Shown here: positions 24,896 to 34,230 of the stretch, piece by piece
Position numbering within the stretch: the stretch's first letter is position 1
How the letters are laid out: each line of letters begins with the position of its first letter
The notes under the pieces: model-generated
Database searches by the model: none
Told to the model about the DNA's origin: nothing
The model's input: only the letters and a program-made list of their open reading frames with translations
Position numbers and translations under genes: made by a program
From: Chlamydiia bacterium
GTDB lineage: Bacteria; Chlamydiota; Chlamydiia; Chlamydiales; Simkaniaceae
Direction of reading: 5' to 3'
Length of the DNA: 43,443 bases
Assembly: GCA_030430655.1 (NCBI GenBank)
Contig: JAUIKQ010000004.1
Coordinates: forward strand, 1-43,443

Positions 24896-26356
24896 ATGGC
24901 ACAGGAAAACACAGCAGATATTGGGTTGATCGGCCTGGCTGTGATGGGACAAAATCTCGTACTCAATATGCATGACAAAGGTTTTACCGTTGCTGTTTTT
25001 AACCGTACAGTCAGTAAGGTAGATGCTTTTTTGCAAGGGCCAGCAAAAGGCACATCTATTATTGGTGCGCATAGCTTGCCTTTGTTTATTAAGACATTGA
25101 AACGTCCTAGAAAAATTATGATGATGGTGCGCGCTGGCAGCGCAGTGGATCAATTGATTGAAGAGTGTTTACCTCACTTAGAAAAGGGCGATATTCTCAT
25201 CGACGGAGGTAACAGCCACTATCCCGATAGCGAAAGACGCTGTAAGGCGCTTGCAGAAAAAGGCATACTCTTTGTCGGGACGGGAGTGTCTGGAGGAGAG
25301 GAAGGAGCCAGGCACGGGCCTTCTCTCATGCCAGGAGGCGCTGTGGAAGCATGGCCACATATTAAAAAGATTTTCCAGTCTATTGCAGCGAAGTCCTCTG
25401 ACCAGGAGCCTTGCTGCGAATGGGTGGGGGATGGAGGATCCGGCCATTTTGTAAAGATGGTACATAACGGGATCGAGTACGGAGATATGCAGATTATTTG
25501 TGAAGCCTATCAGGTTTTTACACAGCTTTTAAACTGTTCTACCGATGAATTAGCGAATATTTTCGCAAAATATAATAAAGGTAAATTAGACAGTTACCTT
25601 ATTGAAATTACAAGTGCGATTTTCGGTTATAAAGAGAACGGAGAAGCATTGGTTGATAAAATTTTAGATACCGCAGGGCAAAAAGGGACGGGAAAATGGA
25701 CGGCTATCACTGCCCTGGATTTTGGTATGCCGCTTACTTTGATAGGAGAAGCCGTATTTGCTCGATGCCTTTCCGCCTTGAAGGAGCAGCGCGTTCATTT
25801 AAGTCAAATTTTAGGGGAGATCCCTCTCCCTCAATGGAAAGGCAAAAAAGAAGCTATAATTGCGCATATGGAAAATGCCCTATATGCAGCGAAAATTATT
25901 AGCTATACCCAGGGTTTTATGCTGCTTGCAAGTGCAGCGCAAGAGTTGAAATGGAAGTTAAACTATGGCTCTATTGCCCTAATGTGGAGAGGCGGCTGTA
26001 TTATTCGTAGCCAGTTTTTAGGGAAAATTAAAGAAGCCTACGATAAGCAAGCTCAGCTCGACCACCTACTACTGGATGACTTTTTTAAAAAAGAGATTAC
26101 GCAATCGATCACGGGCCTGAGAGAAATAGTAGTTCAGGCCCAAAGCGTTGGTATCTCGGTTCCTTGCTTGAGCGCTGCACTGAACTTTTTCGATGGATTT
26201 AGATCTAAGCGGTTGCCTGCAAATCTTTTACAGGCACAGAGGGATTTTTTCGGTGCACACACGTACGAACGAACGGACAAGCCTCGCGGGCAGTTCTTCC
26301 ACACTAATTGGACAGGCTCTGGAGGCGATGTGAGTTCCAGCACGTATAATGTATAG
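24896..26356 (+). CDS. gnd: 6-phosphogluconate dehydrogenase, decarboxylating
   Basis: Oxidative pentose-phosphate enzyme turning 6-phosphogluconate and NADP+ into ribulose 5-phosphate, CO2 and NADPH. The nucleotide-binding start GLIGLAVMGQNLVLNM, the NRT triad typical of NADP use, the GTGVSGGEEGARHGPSLMPGG signature and the HNGIEYGDMQ catalytic segment are all present, with RTDKPRGQFFHTNW near the C-terminus. 486 residues is the usual length. The start has GGGAG eight bases upstream. It corresponds to the first gene of the gnd-lepA-npt1 order in Chlamydia. Confidence 0.97.
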   Translation: MAQENTADIGLIGLAVMGQNLVLNMHDKGFTVAVFNRTVSKVDAFLQGPAKGTSIIGAHSLPLFIKTLKRPRKIMMMVRAGSAVDQLIEECLPHLEKGDILIDGGNSHYPDSERRCKALAEKGILFVGTGVSGGEEGARHGPSLMPGGAVEAWPHIKKIFQSIAAKSSDQEPCCEWVGDGGSGHFVKMVHNGIEYGDMQIICEAYQVFTQLLNCSTDELANIFAKYNKGKLDSYLIEITSAIFGYKENGEALVDKILDTAGQKGTGKWTAITALDFGMPLTLIGEAVFARCLSALKEQRVHLSQILGEIPLPQWKGKKEAIIAHMENALYAAKIISYTQGFMLLASAAQELKWKLNYGSIALMWRGGCIIRSQFLGKIKEAYDKQAQLDHLLLDDFFKKEITQSITGLREIVVQAQSVGISVPCLSAALNFFDGFRSKRLPANLLQAQRDFFGAHTYERTDKPRGQFFHTNWTGSGGDVSSSTYNV

Positions 26357-26359
26357 TAT

Positions 26360-26743
26360 TTAATTTTCGAAGTGTTTTAGCGTTTTGTCCCACCACTTAC
26401 TATACTTATCCCACCACTTGCCGTAGCCCGCTGTTTTTGCGTTAGAAACCACTTCACTATAGTTTAACTCGAAAGCTGGCTGCCACATTTCTAGTAATTG
26501 ACATGCAGACTCTAAATCTTGCCATTGGTGCGATTCATCATATTTGCGTACGTGGCTTTGAACAGAATCGCAAATTTCATGCATGTGGGCAATTTTGCTG
26601 CGTGTAATGTTGATATTTGTCGGAGCAATTTTATTTTCTTCAAAAAATTTTTCCACTTGGCCTAGTTCTGCATGCATGGTATCCAGCGACTGGTGTAGCC
26701 ATTTTCCCGCCTTGTTCTTATCATATTTTTTGGGTTGTTCCAT
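26360..26743 (-). CDS. Hypothetical small soluble protein
   Basis: 127 residues, a GAGGAGG ribosome site in front of the ATG, no signal or membrane segment. The sequence is helical and charged, and the C-terminal part holds a tryptophan-rich short repeat (GKWWDKYSKWWDKTLKHF). It ends three bases after the convergent gnd stop and lies between gnd and lepA, where C. trachomatis has no gene as far as I recall. No family recognised. Confidence 0.55.
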   Translation of the reverse strand: MEQPKKYDKNKAGKWLHQSLDTMHAELGQVEKFFEENKIAPTNINITRSKIAHMHEICDSVQSHVRKYDESHQWQDLESACQLLEMWQPAFELNYSEVVSNAKTAGYGKWWDKYSKWWDKTLKHFEN

Positions 26744-26881
26744 CGTGTCCTCCTCATCTGTATAAATACAAACTTCCCCTTACTTTCATTCTAAAATAAA
26801 AAATAAGAAAATAATAGCCAATTAAAATGAATTAACTATAAATTGTTGATGGTAAATGACTTGGTTAATAAGAAGGCAGGG

Positions 26882-28690
26882 TCACTCTTCTTTTAAGATA
26901 TTAATAAAGGCAGACTGGGGTATGCTCACCTTTCCAATTTCTTTCATTCGCTTTTTGCCTTTTTTCTGTTTTTCCCATAGCTTCCTTTTCCGGGAAATGT
27001 CACCTCCATAGCACTTGGCAGTGACGTTTTTAGCCAGAGCTGAAAGGGTCTCTCTTGCAATGATTTTTCCGCCAATGGCTGCTTGAATGGCGATTTTGAA
27101 CTGTTGCCTTGGAATGAGCTCTTTTAGTTTTTTGCAAATGGCTCTTCCTTTAGCCTCGGCCTTTGTTTGGTGGACAAGGCAAGAAAAGGCGTCCACGGGC
27201 TCATCGTTCACCCGAATCTCCAATTTGATGATCGCAGAAGGCTGGAAAATATCCACTTCGTAATCAAAAGAGCCATAACCGCGAGTAACAGATTTGAGCT
27301 TATCGTTAAAGTCAGTGATGATCTCATTCATGGGGAGATGGTAGGTCAATAAAAGGCGGTCACCCCCTGTTGTTTCCGTTTTTAACAGCTGTCCTCGCTT
27401 TTCTGTAGCAAGAGCCATAATGCTGCCAAGGTAAGTATTTGGCGACATGATGTAGCATTTGACCCAGGGTTCTTCGATCGTGACAATTTGAGACGGGTCG
27501 GGAAAGTGGGTTGGACTGTCTGCAGTAAGGGTTTTTTTGTTTTCTAGGTGAATTTTATAAGCAACACTTGGCGCTGTTGTGATAATGTTAAGGTCAAATT
27601 CTCGCTGAAGGCGCTCAAACGTGATTTCTAAATGTAAAAGGCCCAAAAAACCGCAGCGAAAGCCAAAACCAAGGGCGTGGCTGTTTTCTTGCTCAATGTG
27701 AAGTGCTGAATCGTTGAGTTGCAGCTTGACGAGAGCGTCACGCAAGTTTTCGTAGTCGGAAGAGTCAATGGGATAAATGCCGGCAAAAACAACGGGTTTG
27801 ATAACGCGAAAGCCGGGGAGAGGGTCTTTCACACTTTCTCGCGTTTTAACGACAGTATCCCCTACCTTCACATCGCAAGTGTTTTTAATATTGGCCACAA
27901 AATAGCCGACTTCTCCTGGTTTCAAGCTATCTGTTGCCCGCTCTTGCGGCGAAAAAATACCCACTTCGATAACTTCAAAATTTTTATTTGTTGCCATCAG
28001 ACGGATAGCATCTTTTTTTTGCAAACAGCCGCTAATCACGCGTACATATACCATTACTCCTCGATATGGGTTGTAATGAGAATCAAAGATGAGTGCACGT
28101 AATTTATCATCGGGAGGAGAGGCTGGAGGGGGGAAAGCTTGTATGATTAGCTCTAAAATTTGCTCAATGCCTTGGCCTGTTTTTGCAGAACATAGGACGG
28201 CTTCTTGTGCAGGGAGCCCTATAATCTCTTCAATTTGTGTTTTTACAAGGTCGACGTCGGCAGCAGGTAGGTCAATTTTATTGATAACGGGTAGAATTTC
28301 TAGATTTCGTTCGAGGGCCAAATGGACATTTGCCAGGCTTTGTGCTTGTACCCCTTGGGCTGCGTCTACGATCAGCAAAGCTCCCTCACAGGCAGCAAGG
28401 GATCTTGAGACTTCATAGGAAAAATCCACATGGCCGGGGGTGTCGATGAAATTTATTTGGTAGGTTACTCCACTTTTTGCTGTGTAGTACATAGTGACGG
28501 GATGGGCTTTGATGGTAATGCCCTTTTCTTGTTCGAGCTCCATATCGTCAAGCAGCTGCTGTTGCATCTCTCTTTCCGGTACCGTTTGCGTTATTTCTAA
28601 AAGGCGATCGGAGATTGTTGATTTTCCATGGTCAATATGTGCAATAATAGAAAAGTTTCTAATCTGTTTGCGGTCGTAATGAAAAGGCAT
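26882..28690 (-). CDS. lepA: Elongation factor 4 (LepA)
   Basis: A translational GTPase that acts on stalled or mis-translocated ribosomes. G1 is AHIDHGKST (17-25), followed by the G3 DTPGHVDF and the G4 NKID; the C-terminal part has the LepA-only domain with [20 protein letters not shown] and ends [20 protein letters not shown], the family terminus. 602 residues, the usual size. The start has GGAGC in front, and an intrinsic terminator separates it from npt1 upstream. Confidence 0.97.
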   Translation of the reverse strand: MPFHYDRKQIRNFSIIAHIDHGKSTISDRLLEITQTVPEREMQQQLLDDMELEQEKGITIKAHPVTMYYTAKSGVTYQINFIDTPGHVDFSYEVSRSLAACEGALLIVDAAQGVQAQSLANVHLALERNLEILPVINKIDLPAADVDLVKTQIEEIIGLPAQEAVLCSAKTGQGIEQILELIIQAFPPPASPPDDKLRALIFDSHYNPYRGVMVYVRVISGCLQKKDAIRLMATNKNFEVIEVGIFSPQERATDSLKPGEVGYFVANIKNTCDVKVGDTVVKTRESVKDPLPGFRVIKPVVFAGIYPIDSSDYENLRDALVKLQLNDSALHIEQENSHALGFGFRCGFLGLLHLEITFERLQREFDLNIITTAPSVAYKIHLENKKTLTADSPTHFPDPSQIVTIEEPWVKCYIMSPNTYLGSIMALATEKRGQLLKTETTGGDRLLLTYHLPMNEIITDFNDKLKSVTRGYGSFDYEVDIFQPSAIIKLEIRVNDEPVDAFSCLVHQTKAEAKGRAICKKLKELIPRQQFKIAIQAAIGGKIIARETLSALAKNVTAKCYGGDISRKRKLWEKQKKGKKRMKEIGKVSIPQSAFINILKEE

Positions 28691-28745
28691 ACGTAAAAAG
28701 CTCCACTTTTAGATTCACGAGTATATTAGAGACCCTTGATATAAC

Positions 28746-28782
28746 AAAAGCTCTATCCTTGTAAACTAAGGATAGAGCTTTT
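28746..28782 (-). terminator. Intrinsic terminator after npt1
   Basis: A perfect 15-pair stem (28746-28760 with 28768-28782) and a seven-base loop. Read on the minus strand it is followed by TTTTGTTAT and lies 33 bases after the npt1 stop, before lepA. Confidence 0.85.
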
Positions 28783-28814
28783 CGGAAAAAGGCTATTTTC
28801 ACTGGTAGGGGTCT

Positions 28815-30389
28815 TTAGGAAGAAGCGCTCTGAGCAGCCGCGCTTTTTGTCGGAGCCTCTTTCTCCGAAGAGGATTCTTCTTCGTTTGATTTCTTTGTGA
28901 GCGCCAAGAAACGCTTGTTGAGGGCGTGCACTGCGAAAAGCCAAGCAGCGACGAAGAGGAAAATAATTCCTGCAACGTACTTGGTAATGTTCGCAATACT
29001 TCCCAGCTTAAGGATAAGCCCTTGCTGTATAAGGGCGCCTCCTGATTTGCCAAGGCGAGCACCCACGACATCCACAGCGGCCTTCCCTTTTACTTTAGAT
29101 TCTTGGTCCAGCGGGATGTAAGCAGACTCTTTTGTGGGATCAAAGCAAGCATACTTAGTAGATTTACTGAGGATATTCTGCATCATCCCTACAATAACGG
29201 CGAGCATCAGTGGGGTAGATCCAAGGGTTGCAATCATTCCGCCTAAAGAATCTTTGAAGATGACAAAAGAGAAGAACGCGCTTCCCGTAACGATGAGAAC
29301 CAAGGGAGCGATGAGCGCGGTAACTTTCCAGCCAAAACGACGCATTAAGTTGCCGCCTACGAAAGTGGTCATCAAAATGGTTATAGCTCCCGTAAGGGTC
29401 GAAAATTTTCCCATGAATGCACTGTAGTCATTAGAGTTTGGGTACTGCAACTTCAATTGGGACTTCCAGGTCACTTCAACAAGGTTAATACAAATTCCAT
29501 AGGCAAGAACAAGAACAGCAATACAGCCAATGTACTTAGAGCGCATCAGGTAACCGAAACTCTCTTTGATAGACATTTTCGGCTTTTCCTTTTTTTTGCT
29601 AGATTGCTCTTCTTGAGAATAAAACCGAGGATCAGTCAAAACATTTTTATTAATCCACCAGTAAATCCCAATGATTATGAAACAAGAGATGAGCACCATT
29701 CCGATTAAGTAGTTCAAAGAAACTTGCCACGCGTCCACGTGAGCGGGCAGCCGCCCTCTGATGTTAGAAACAACCACAATCAGTGGCCCCGAAACCAGCA
29801 GCGCGAAATTGGCGAACGTTCCGAAAAGAGAGTAGAATCGCTTTGATTCCGATATCTTGGTGGTATCATTGGCAAAGCCCCAGAACAGAAGGGAAAGCGC
29901 CACGCTGCCCCATAATTCAGACATGATGTAGAAAAGTGCATAAGTCCAGTTTCTTATCAAGGCAATTAGCCCTTGGCAGCCTTCTGGCAGCTTAGATTGC
30001 AGTGTATCGCACAGGGCATTTGGATGTAGTGATTCACGAAGGGGGTAGAACACGCCGATAAAAAGGGCGAAAAAGACAATAAAAAAGCTGATCGTGCTGT
30101 AAAAGAGCTTGGGTTTACTCAACTTATTGCTGAGCTTAGAATAGACAAGCAAGAAGACGACAGCGAAGGGGAGGACGCCCCATACCTTTAAAAAGGGGAT
30201 GGCTTCAGCGCCAGAGCCTGGTGCGGTTACAATGAGTGTGTCTTTAGTGTCGCGCAGGATAGTGTAGTTGAATAAAATAAAAAATAAGAGCAAGCCCATG
30301 GGCAAGAATTTTTTTACTTCGTAGGCATGAACTGGCCACAGCTTCGATCTCCACTTACCAAACTGTGAAGATTGTGTTGTCGTAGACAT
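28815..30389 (-). CDS. npt1: ATP/ADP translocase, Tlc type (Npt1)
   Basis: The non-mitochondrial ATP/ADP exchanger that lets chlamydiae, rickettsiae and plastids import ATP. The N-terminal part KKFLPMGLLLFFILFNYTILRDTKDTL is the family hallmark, followed by about eleven to twelve membrane helices and EGCQGLIALIRNWTYALFYIMSELW. 524 residues. The C-terminal tail is charged and rich in Ser and Glu (EESSSEKEAPTKSAAAQSASS). AAGGAT precedes the ATG. It strongly supports an obligate intracellular, energy-taking lifestyle. Confidence 0.97.
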   Translation of the reverse strand: MSTTTQSSQFGKWRSKLWPVHAYEVKKFLPMGLLLFFILFNYTILRDTKDTLIVTAPGSGAEAIPFLKVWGVLPFAVVFLLVYSKLSNKLSKPKLFYSTISFFIVFFALFIGVFYPLRESLHPNALCDTLQSKLPEGCQGLIALIRNWTYALFYIMSELWGSVALSLLFWGFANDTTKISESKRFYSLFGTFANFALLVSGPLIVVVSNIRGRLPAHVDAWQVSLNYLIGMVLISCFIIIGIYWWINKNVLTDPRFYSQEEQSSKKKEKPKMSIKESFGYLMRSKYIGCIAVLVLAYGICINLVEVTWKSQLKLQYPNSNDYSAFMGKFSTLTGAITILMTTFVGGNLMRRFGWKVTALIAPLVLIVTGSAFFSFVIFKDSLGGMIATLGSTPLMLAVIVGMMQNILSKSTKYACFDPTKESAYIPLDQESKVKGKAAVDVVGARLGKSGGALIQQGLILKLGSIANITKYVAGIIFLFVAAWLFAVHALNKRFLALTKKSNEEESSSEKEAPTKSAAAQSASS

Positions 30390-30512
30390 GAATACTTATC
30401 CTTCATTTGAAAATTTTAACATTATCCATGCGCAATTACCACTAGCAAGCAGGAACATTGCGACATAATCCGGTAGCCCATTTTATAGAGTTTGTAATAA
30501 AACACAAGGGAA

Positions 30513-30586
30513 AACTGCCTTAAACCCGTATTTGTCCACTCAAGAGGATTTGAGTAGACAAATGTAGGATAGTGCACTTGGCAGTT
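30513..30586 (-). terminator. Nested stem-loop after the 30597-31133 gene
   Basis: Inner stem: 30530-30543 with 30550-30563, 13 of 14 pairs, six-base loop. Outer stem: AACTGCC (30513-30519) with GGCAGTT (30580-30586). Read on the minus strand the outer stem ends in GGCAGTTTT, so it may act as a terminator, but a structured RNA is possible too. Confidence 0.45.
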
Positions 30587-30596
30587 GTTTCTCTGT

Positions 30597-31133
30597 CTAA
30601 GAAATCACACTTTCATTTTCAAATTTTTGTGATAGGATCTGTTGTTGATTTACGGCTTCAACATACCCATTCCAAAGCTCATGGTCGACAAGGCCCTGTC
30701 GAATGGCTTGTATGAGCTCTCTTTTGTAAGCGCCAAGGGACTTACGTGGGCTCAATAGGTTGACCATTTCCTTGTCTCCAGCAATGCGTGCCATATTGAG
30801 AAGACGGTCTAGTTGCGTTTTTGTAAAAGGAAATTGCTCCCGTCTTTTTCTAGATCCCCGAGCGGCTCTTGCCTTGGGAGGGACAACGTTAGGACGAGAT
30901 CGGTTAATAATAAACCTTTCGATCAAAGAGGAAAGTTCCTTTGGCTGACGGAGCTTCATCTTTCTTAAAGTGAAGTGGTGGATATATCCTCCTGTGTCCA
31001 CAGGAATATATTTACAAAGATCATTTTCTTTTCTTCCATTTACCTTTTTAATAGCCTGCTCGATCACGTTTTCAAGCTGCGCCAGTTCTTTTTTGTTTTG
31101 ACCATTATTTTGGTCCATAGTGCTATAATTCAT
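30597..31133 (-). CDS. Hypothetical basic protein
   Basis: 178 residues, soluble, with a basic middle (PPKARAARGSRKRREQ) that could bind nucleic acid, and a C-terminal helical part (TKTQLDRLLNMARIAGDKEMVNLL). A weak GGAAAG site precedes the ATG. It lies upstream of npt1 on the same strand but is separated from it by a 207-base gap with a stem-loop, so it is probably its own unit. No family recognised. Confidence 0.5.
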   Translation of the reverse strand: MNYSTMDQNNGQNKKELAQLENVIEQAIKKVNGRKENDLCKYIPVDTGGYIHHFTLRKMKLRQPKELSSLIERFIINRSRPNVVPPKARAARGSRKRREQFPFTKTQLDRLLNMARIAGDKEMVNLLSPRKSLGAYKRELIQAIRQGLVDHELWNGYVEAVNQQQILSQKFENESVIS

Positions 31134-31458
31134 GAGCTCTTTCCTTATTTGTACATATTAGTTGAAGTCTCAAGGTAAGTGGATCATAATATAAATAAAA
31201 AAAAGTACACAAGAATTTTTTCGGAAGGATTTTCGCTAGTTTTATAAATTAACTGGCTAATTATAGAAATAATGAGATAGAAATCTGAAAAATTTTAAAT
31301 ATTAAAATAATTTCTATTATTAAAAAAAATAGAATTTTGTTTTTCTATTTTTTTGAAATTTATTGAGATCAGCGCCAAAAGATTACTAAATAGACTTTAG
31401 ATAGCTAAGTAAGATAAGATTTAGGGGGCACGAGCACGTATTTTTAAATGGAGCACAA
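31134..31458. other. AT-rich divergent intergenic region
   Basis: 325 bases with long A and T runs and several short AT palindromes. It must hold promoters in both directions; a possible -10 TATTAT lies on the minus strand near 31187, but no box pair is convincing. No ORF above about 30 codons with a ribosome site. Confidence 0.4.
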
Positions 31459-32250
31459 TTGGACTATTTTCATCGTACCAATATCATTGGGGTGGCCGCC
31501 GGAAAGGGGGGCGTTGGCAAATCCACCGTTGCGGTTTACTATGGGCTGGCGCTTGCGCAAAAGGGCTATAAAGTGGGGTTTTTAGATGCAGATTTGTACG
31601 GCCCGTCATTGTGCCACATGCTGTCCGTGAAAGAGCTAGCAAAGGAGCATAAGGGAAAAATAATTCCAGCAAGAGCGCAAAACTGTGCTATCATGTCCCT
31701 TGCGTTATTCGACAAAAACAAAGAACCTGCTATGATGCGCGCTCCTATCGTGAACGAAATTGTGCAGCAGTTTTTTCATTTGGTAGAATGGGGGGAATTG
31801 GATTATCTGGTCGTCGACTTTCCGCCAGGCACTGGGGATATTCCGTTGACTTTGCTGCAACAAATTCCCATAAGTAGCATGATAGTGGTCACGATGCCGC
31901 AGCAAGTTTCTGTGTTAGACGTACGAAAGATGCTGCAGATGCTTTCTAAGTCAAATGTACCTATAGGTGGAGTAGTAGAAAATATGAGTTATTGGGAAGA
32001 TCCTTTAGGAAAAAAATTTACTTTATTTGGAGAGGGAGGAGGAGAAATTTTAGCGAAAGAATTCAGCCTTCCTTTGCTTGGTCAGATTCCGCTTGACCCT
32101 GCTTTTGCGCTCCCCTTCAATAATCAAAAATGGATGGAAACCAAAGGCTGGAAGGTAATGCAACAGATTGTCGCTTCCCAAGCAGACCACATAACAAGAA
32201 ATATTTTTCCTCCGTTTGAGTTGTTTTGGGATCAGGATAATGATAGATAA
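31459..32250 (+). CDS. Mrp/ApbC-like P-loop ATPase without the CxxC
   Basis: A MinD/Mrp-family ATPase. The deviant Walker A GKGGVGKST is at 15-23, Walker A' is DADLYGPS, and DYLVVDFPPGTGDIPLT is the Mrp signature. Mrp/ApbC/Nbp35 proteins carry Fe-S clusters on a CxxC that follows ENMSY; here that stretch reads ENMSYWEDPLGKKFTLFG with no cysteine pair, so cluster transfer in the usual way is doubtful. The start is a TTG with GGAG six bases upstream. Followed at once by a DUF971 protein, a common partner or fusion of Mrp. Confidence 0.85.
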   Translation: MDYFHRTNIIGVAAGKGGVGKSTVAVYYGLALAQKGYKVGFLDADLYGPSLCHMLSVKELAKEHKGKIIPARAQNCAIMSLALFDKNKEPAMMRAPIVNEIVQQFFHLVEWGELDYLVVDFPPGTGDIPLTLLQQIPISSMIVVTMPQQVSVLDVRKMLQMLSKSNVPIGGVVENMSYWEDPLGKKFTLFGEGGGEILAKEFSLPLLGQIPLDPAFALPFNNQKWMETKGWKVMQQIVASQADHITRNIFPPFELFWDQDNDR

Positions 32251-32512
32251 AGCATGGATTGTGGATGACAAACATTTTGCTATAAAATGGCGAGATGGAA
32301 GGGAGGACTGTTTTTGTTTGGCGGTCGTCCAGCGGTTTTGTCCTTGTGTTAAATGTCGTCAAAATAAGGAAAAGATTTTTGAGAAAGATGTCTTTGCCTA
32401 CTCTATGAAAAATGTAGGATGTTTTGGCATAAAGATTCATTTTCGGTCGGGATGTAGTAACGGAATTTATCCCCTCTCTTTACTCCGTTTCCTTGGAAAG
32501 GAGGGCATGTGA
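32240..32512 (+). CDS. DUF971 (GBBH-like N-terminal) protein
   Basis: The 90-residue frame from the ATG at 32240 has the DUF971 pattern: a WRDGREDCFCL strand, then FCPCVKCR with the conserved cysteines, then a C-terminal IYPLSLLRFLG helix. In plants and some bacteria this domain is fused to the end of Mrp/HCF101; here it is a separate gene overlapping the mrp-like gene by 11 bases. The CPCVKC motif may supply metal or cluster ligands missing from its partner (inference). The end overlaps the troA start by four bases. Confidence 0.75.
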   Translation: MIDKAWIVDDKHFAIKWRDGREDCFCLAVVQRFCPCVKCRQNKEKIFEKDVFAYSMKNVGCFGIKIHFRSGCSNGIYPLSLLRFLGKEGM

Positions 32513-33456
32513 AGTGGCTTGCTTGTATCGCCGCTGTTGCAGCGCTGCTTTGTGGGTGTGAGCGGCAGCCCAATAAAGCTCGAGAATGGATGGAGGGGAG
32601 TGAGAAGCTGAAAGTTTTGTGCACTACCGACATGATTGGGGATATTGTGGCATGGATTGGGGGAGAGAGAATTGATAATCTGGTCTTAATTAAAAATGGA
32701 CTGGATCCTCACAGCTATGAACTTGTTAAAGGGGATGATGAGAAATTAAAACGAGCGGAGGTGATTTTTTATAATGGCCTAGGCTTAGAGCACGGAGCGA
32801 GTTTATCCTATCATCTCGAAAACCACTTGCATAGCTTTGCTTTAGGCGATGCTATCTTTTTCCAGAGAAAAGAAGAAAAGCTTATCGTAGACGGACAAAT
32901 AGATCCTCACGTATGGATGGATGTGTTTTTATGGGCGCAAATCGCAGATCCCATAGCTGAGGTCTTAGGTAATCTTGATCCAGAAGGGCTGGATTTTTAC
33001 AAACAGCGTGCAAAGGAGTGCAAGGAAACGTTGCTGCAGCTGGATAAAAAAATAGCGAACATTTTCTTAACGATTCCGGCAGATCGCCGCTACTTAGTGA
33101 CAAGTCACGACGCCTTTGGTTACTTTGTACGTCGCTATTTCGTAGAAGGCAAAGATCGAGAAAAGTGGCATCAAAGGTGTATTGCTCCAGAAGGGCTTGC
33201 TCCGGAAGGACAGGTAGGCATTATGGATTTAACAAAAGTAGTAAACCATCTTTGCGCTTACAGGATCGGGGTGGTATTTCCAGAATCTAACGTCAATCAA
33301 GACACCTTGAAGAGAATTGTAGAGTTATGCGAGAAAAATGGACACCGAGTTACTTTGGCGCATCCATTTCTGTATGGGGATTCTATGGGAGGGAAAGGAT
33401 ATATTGAAATGTTAGAACATAATACAAACGTTATAGCAGAGCATTTGGTGTTATAA
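32509..33456 (+). CDS. troA: Metal-binding lipoprotein of the TroA/YtgA type
   Basis: Cluster A-I periplasmic binding protein for Mn, Zn or Fe. The N-terminus is a lipoprotein signal with LLCGC (C17). Metal ligands expected by alignment are H68 (DPHSY), H134 (DPHVW), H200 (TSHDAF) and D291 (YGDSM), the His3-Asp set of TroA. Starts with GTG. It opens the four-gene uptake run equivalent to ytgABCD of Chlamydia, where YtgA binds iron. 315 residues, typical. Confidence 0.93.
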   Translation: MKWLACIAAVAALLCGCERQPNKAREWMEGSEKLKVLCTTDMIGDIVAWIGGERIDNLVLIKNGLDPHSYELVKGDDEKLKRAEVIFYNGLGLEHGASLSYHLENHLHSFALGDAIFFQRKEEKLIVDGQIDPHVWMDVFLWAQIADPIAEVLGNLDPEGLDFYKQRAKECKETLLQLDKKIANIFLTIPADRRYLVTSHDAFGYFVRRYFVEGKDREKWHQRCIAPEGLAPEGQVGIMDLTKVVNHLCAYRIGVVFPESNVNQDTLKRIVELCEKNGHRVTLAHPFLYGDSMGGKGYIEMLEHNTNVIAEHLVL

Positions 33457-33459
33457 GGC

Positions 33460-34230
33460 GTGCAAGATACTGTTTTATCAGCCCAGCATTTGACCGTAGG
33501 ATATAACAAAAAAGTGGCTTTGTGGAATTTAGATTTTGCCATTGCAAAAGGGCAATTAGTAGGAATTATCGGTCCTAATGGCGCGGGCAAAAGCACTTTG
33601 TTAAAAACGCTTGTGGGGATTATTCGCCCGATTTCAGGGAGGGTTTTACTTTTTGGTAAGTCTTTAAACAAAGTACGCAGCAAGGTCGCGTATGTGCCGC
33701 AGCGCAGCTGCGTCGACTGGGATTTTCCTATCACGGTTTTTGATTTGTTGTTAATGGGGCGTTATCGGCAAATGGGAAGAATGAAGTGGGCGTCTAAGGC
33801 AGACAAGCTAGCTGCGCTAGCTGAGCTTGAAAGACTAGAGATGACTCCGTTTGCGCACTGCCAAATTGGGCAATTATCAGGAGGGCAGCAGCAGCGGTTA
33901 TTTATAGGAAGAGCCTTGCTCCAAAATGCAGACCTATATCTACTGGACGAGCCTTTTTCTGGGATTGATTTATCGACGGAAAAAATGCTGATGAAACTTT
34001 TTCAGGAAATGAGGGGACAGGGAAAAACGGTTATCATCGTGCATCATGGTTTACATGCAGTGGAGGCTTATTTCAATCATCTTTTGCTGCTCAATACGAG
34101 TCTCATTGCTTCAGGTCCTGTTGCCCAAGTGATGTCCGCTAAAAACTTAGACAAAGCCTATGGCACAAAGGGTGCATTTTTAGAAGAGCTATCCAAGATT
34201 TCTTCTAAAAAGACCTACGGAATATCTTAG
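33460..34230 (+). CDS. troB: Metal ABC transporter ATP-binding protein
   Basis: ABC ATPase with Walker A GPNGAGKST (38-46), Q-loop YVPQ, signature LSGGQQQR, Walker B LYLLDEPFSGID and the H-loop in IIVHH. It would power the transporter formed by the two permeases that follow. GTG start, four bases after troA; its stop abuts the troC start. Confidence 0.95.
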   Translation: MQDTVLSAQHLTVGYNKKVALWNLDFAIAKGQLVGIIGPNGAGKSTLLKTLVGIIRPISGRVLLFGKSLNKVRSKVAYVPQRSCVDWDFPITVFDLLLMGRYRQMGRMKWASKADKLAALAELERLEMTPFAHCQIGQLSGGQQQRLFIGRALLQNADLYLLDEPFSGIDLSTEKMLMKLFQEMRGQGKTVIIVHHGLHAVEAYFNHLLLLNTSLIASGPVAQVMSAKNLDKAYGTKGAFLEELSKISSKKTYGIS

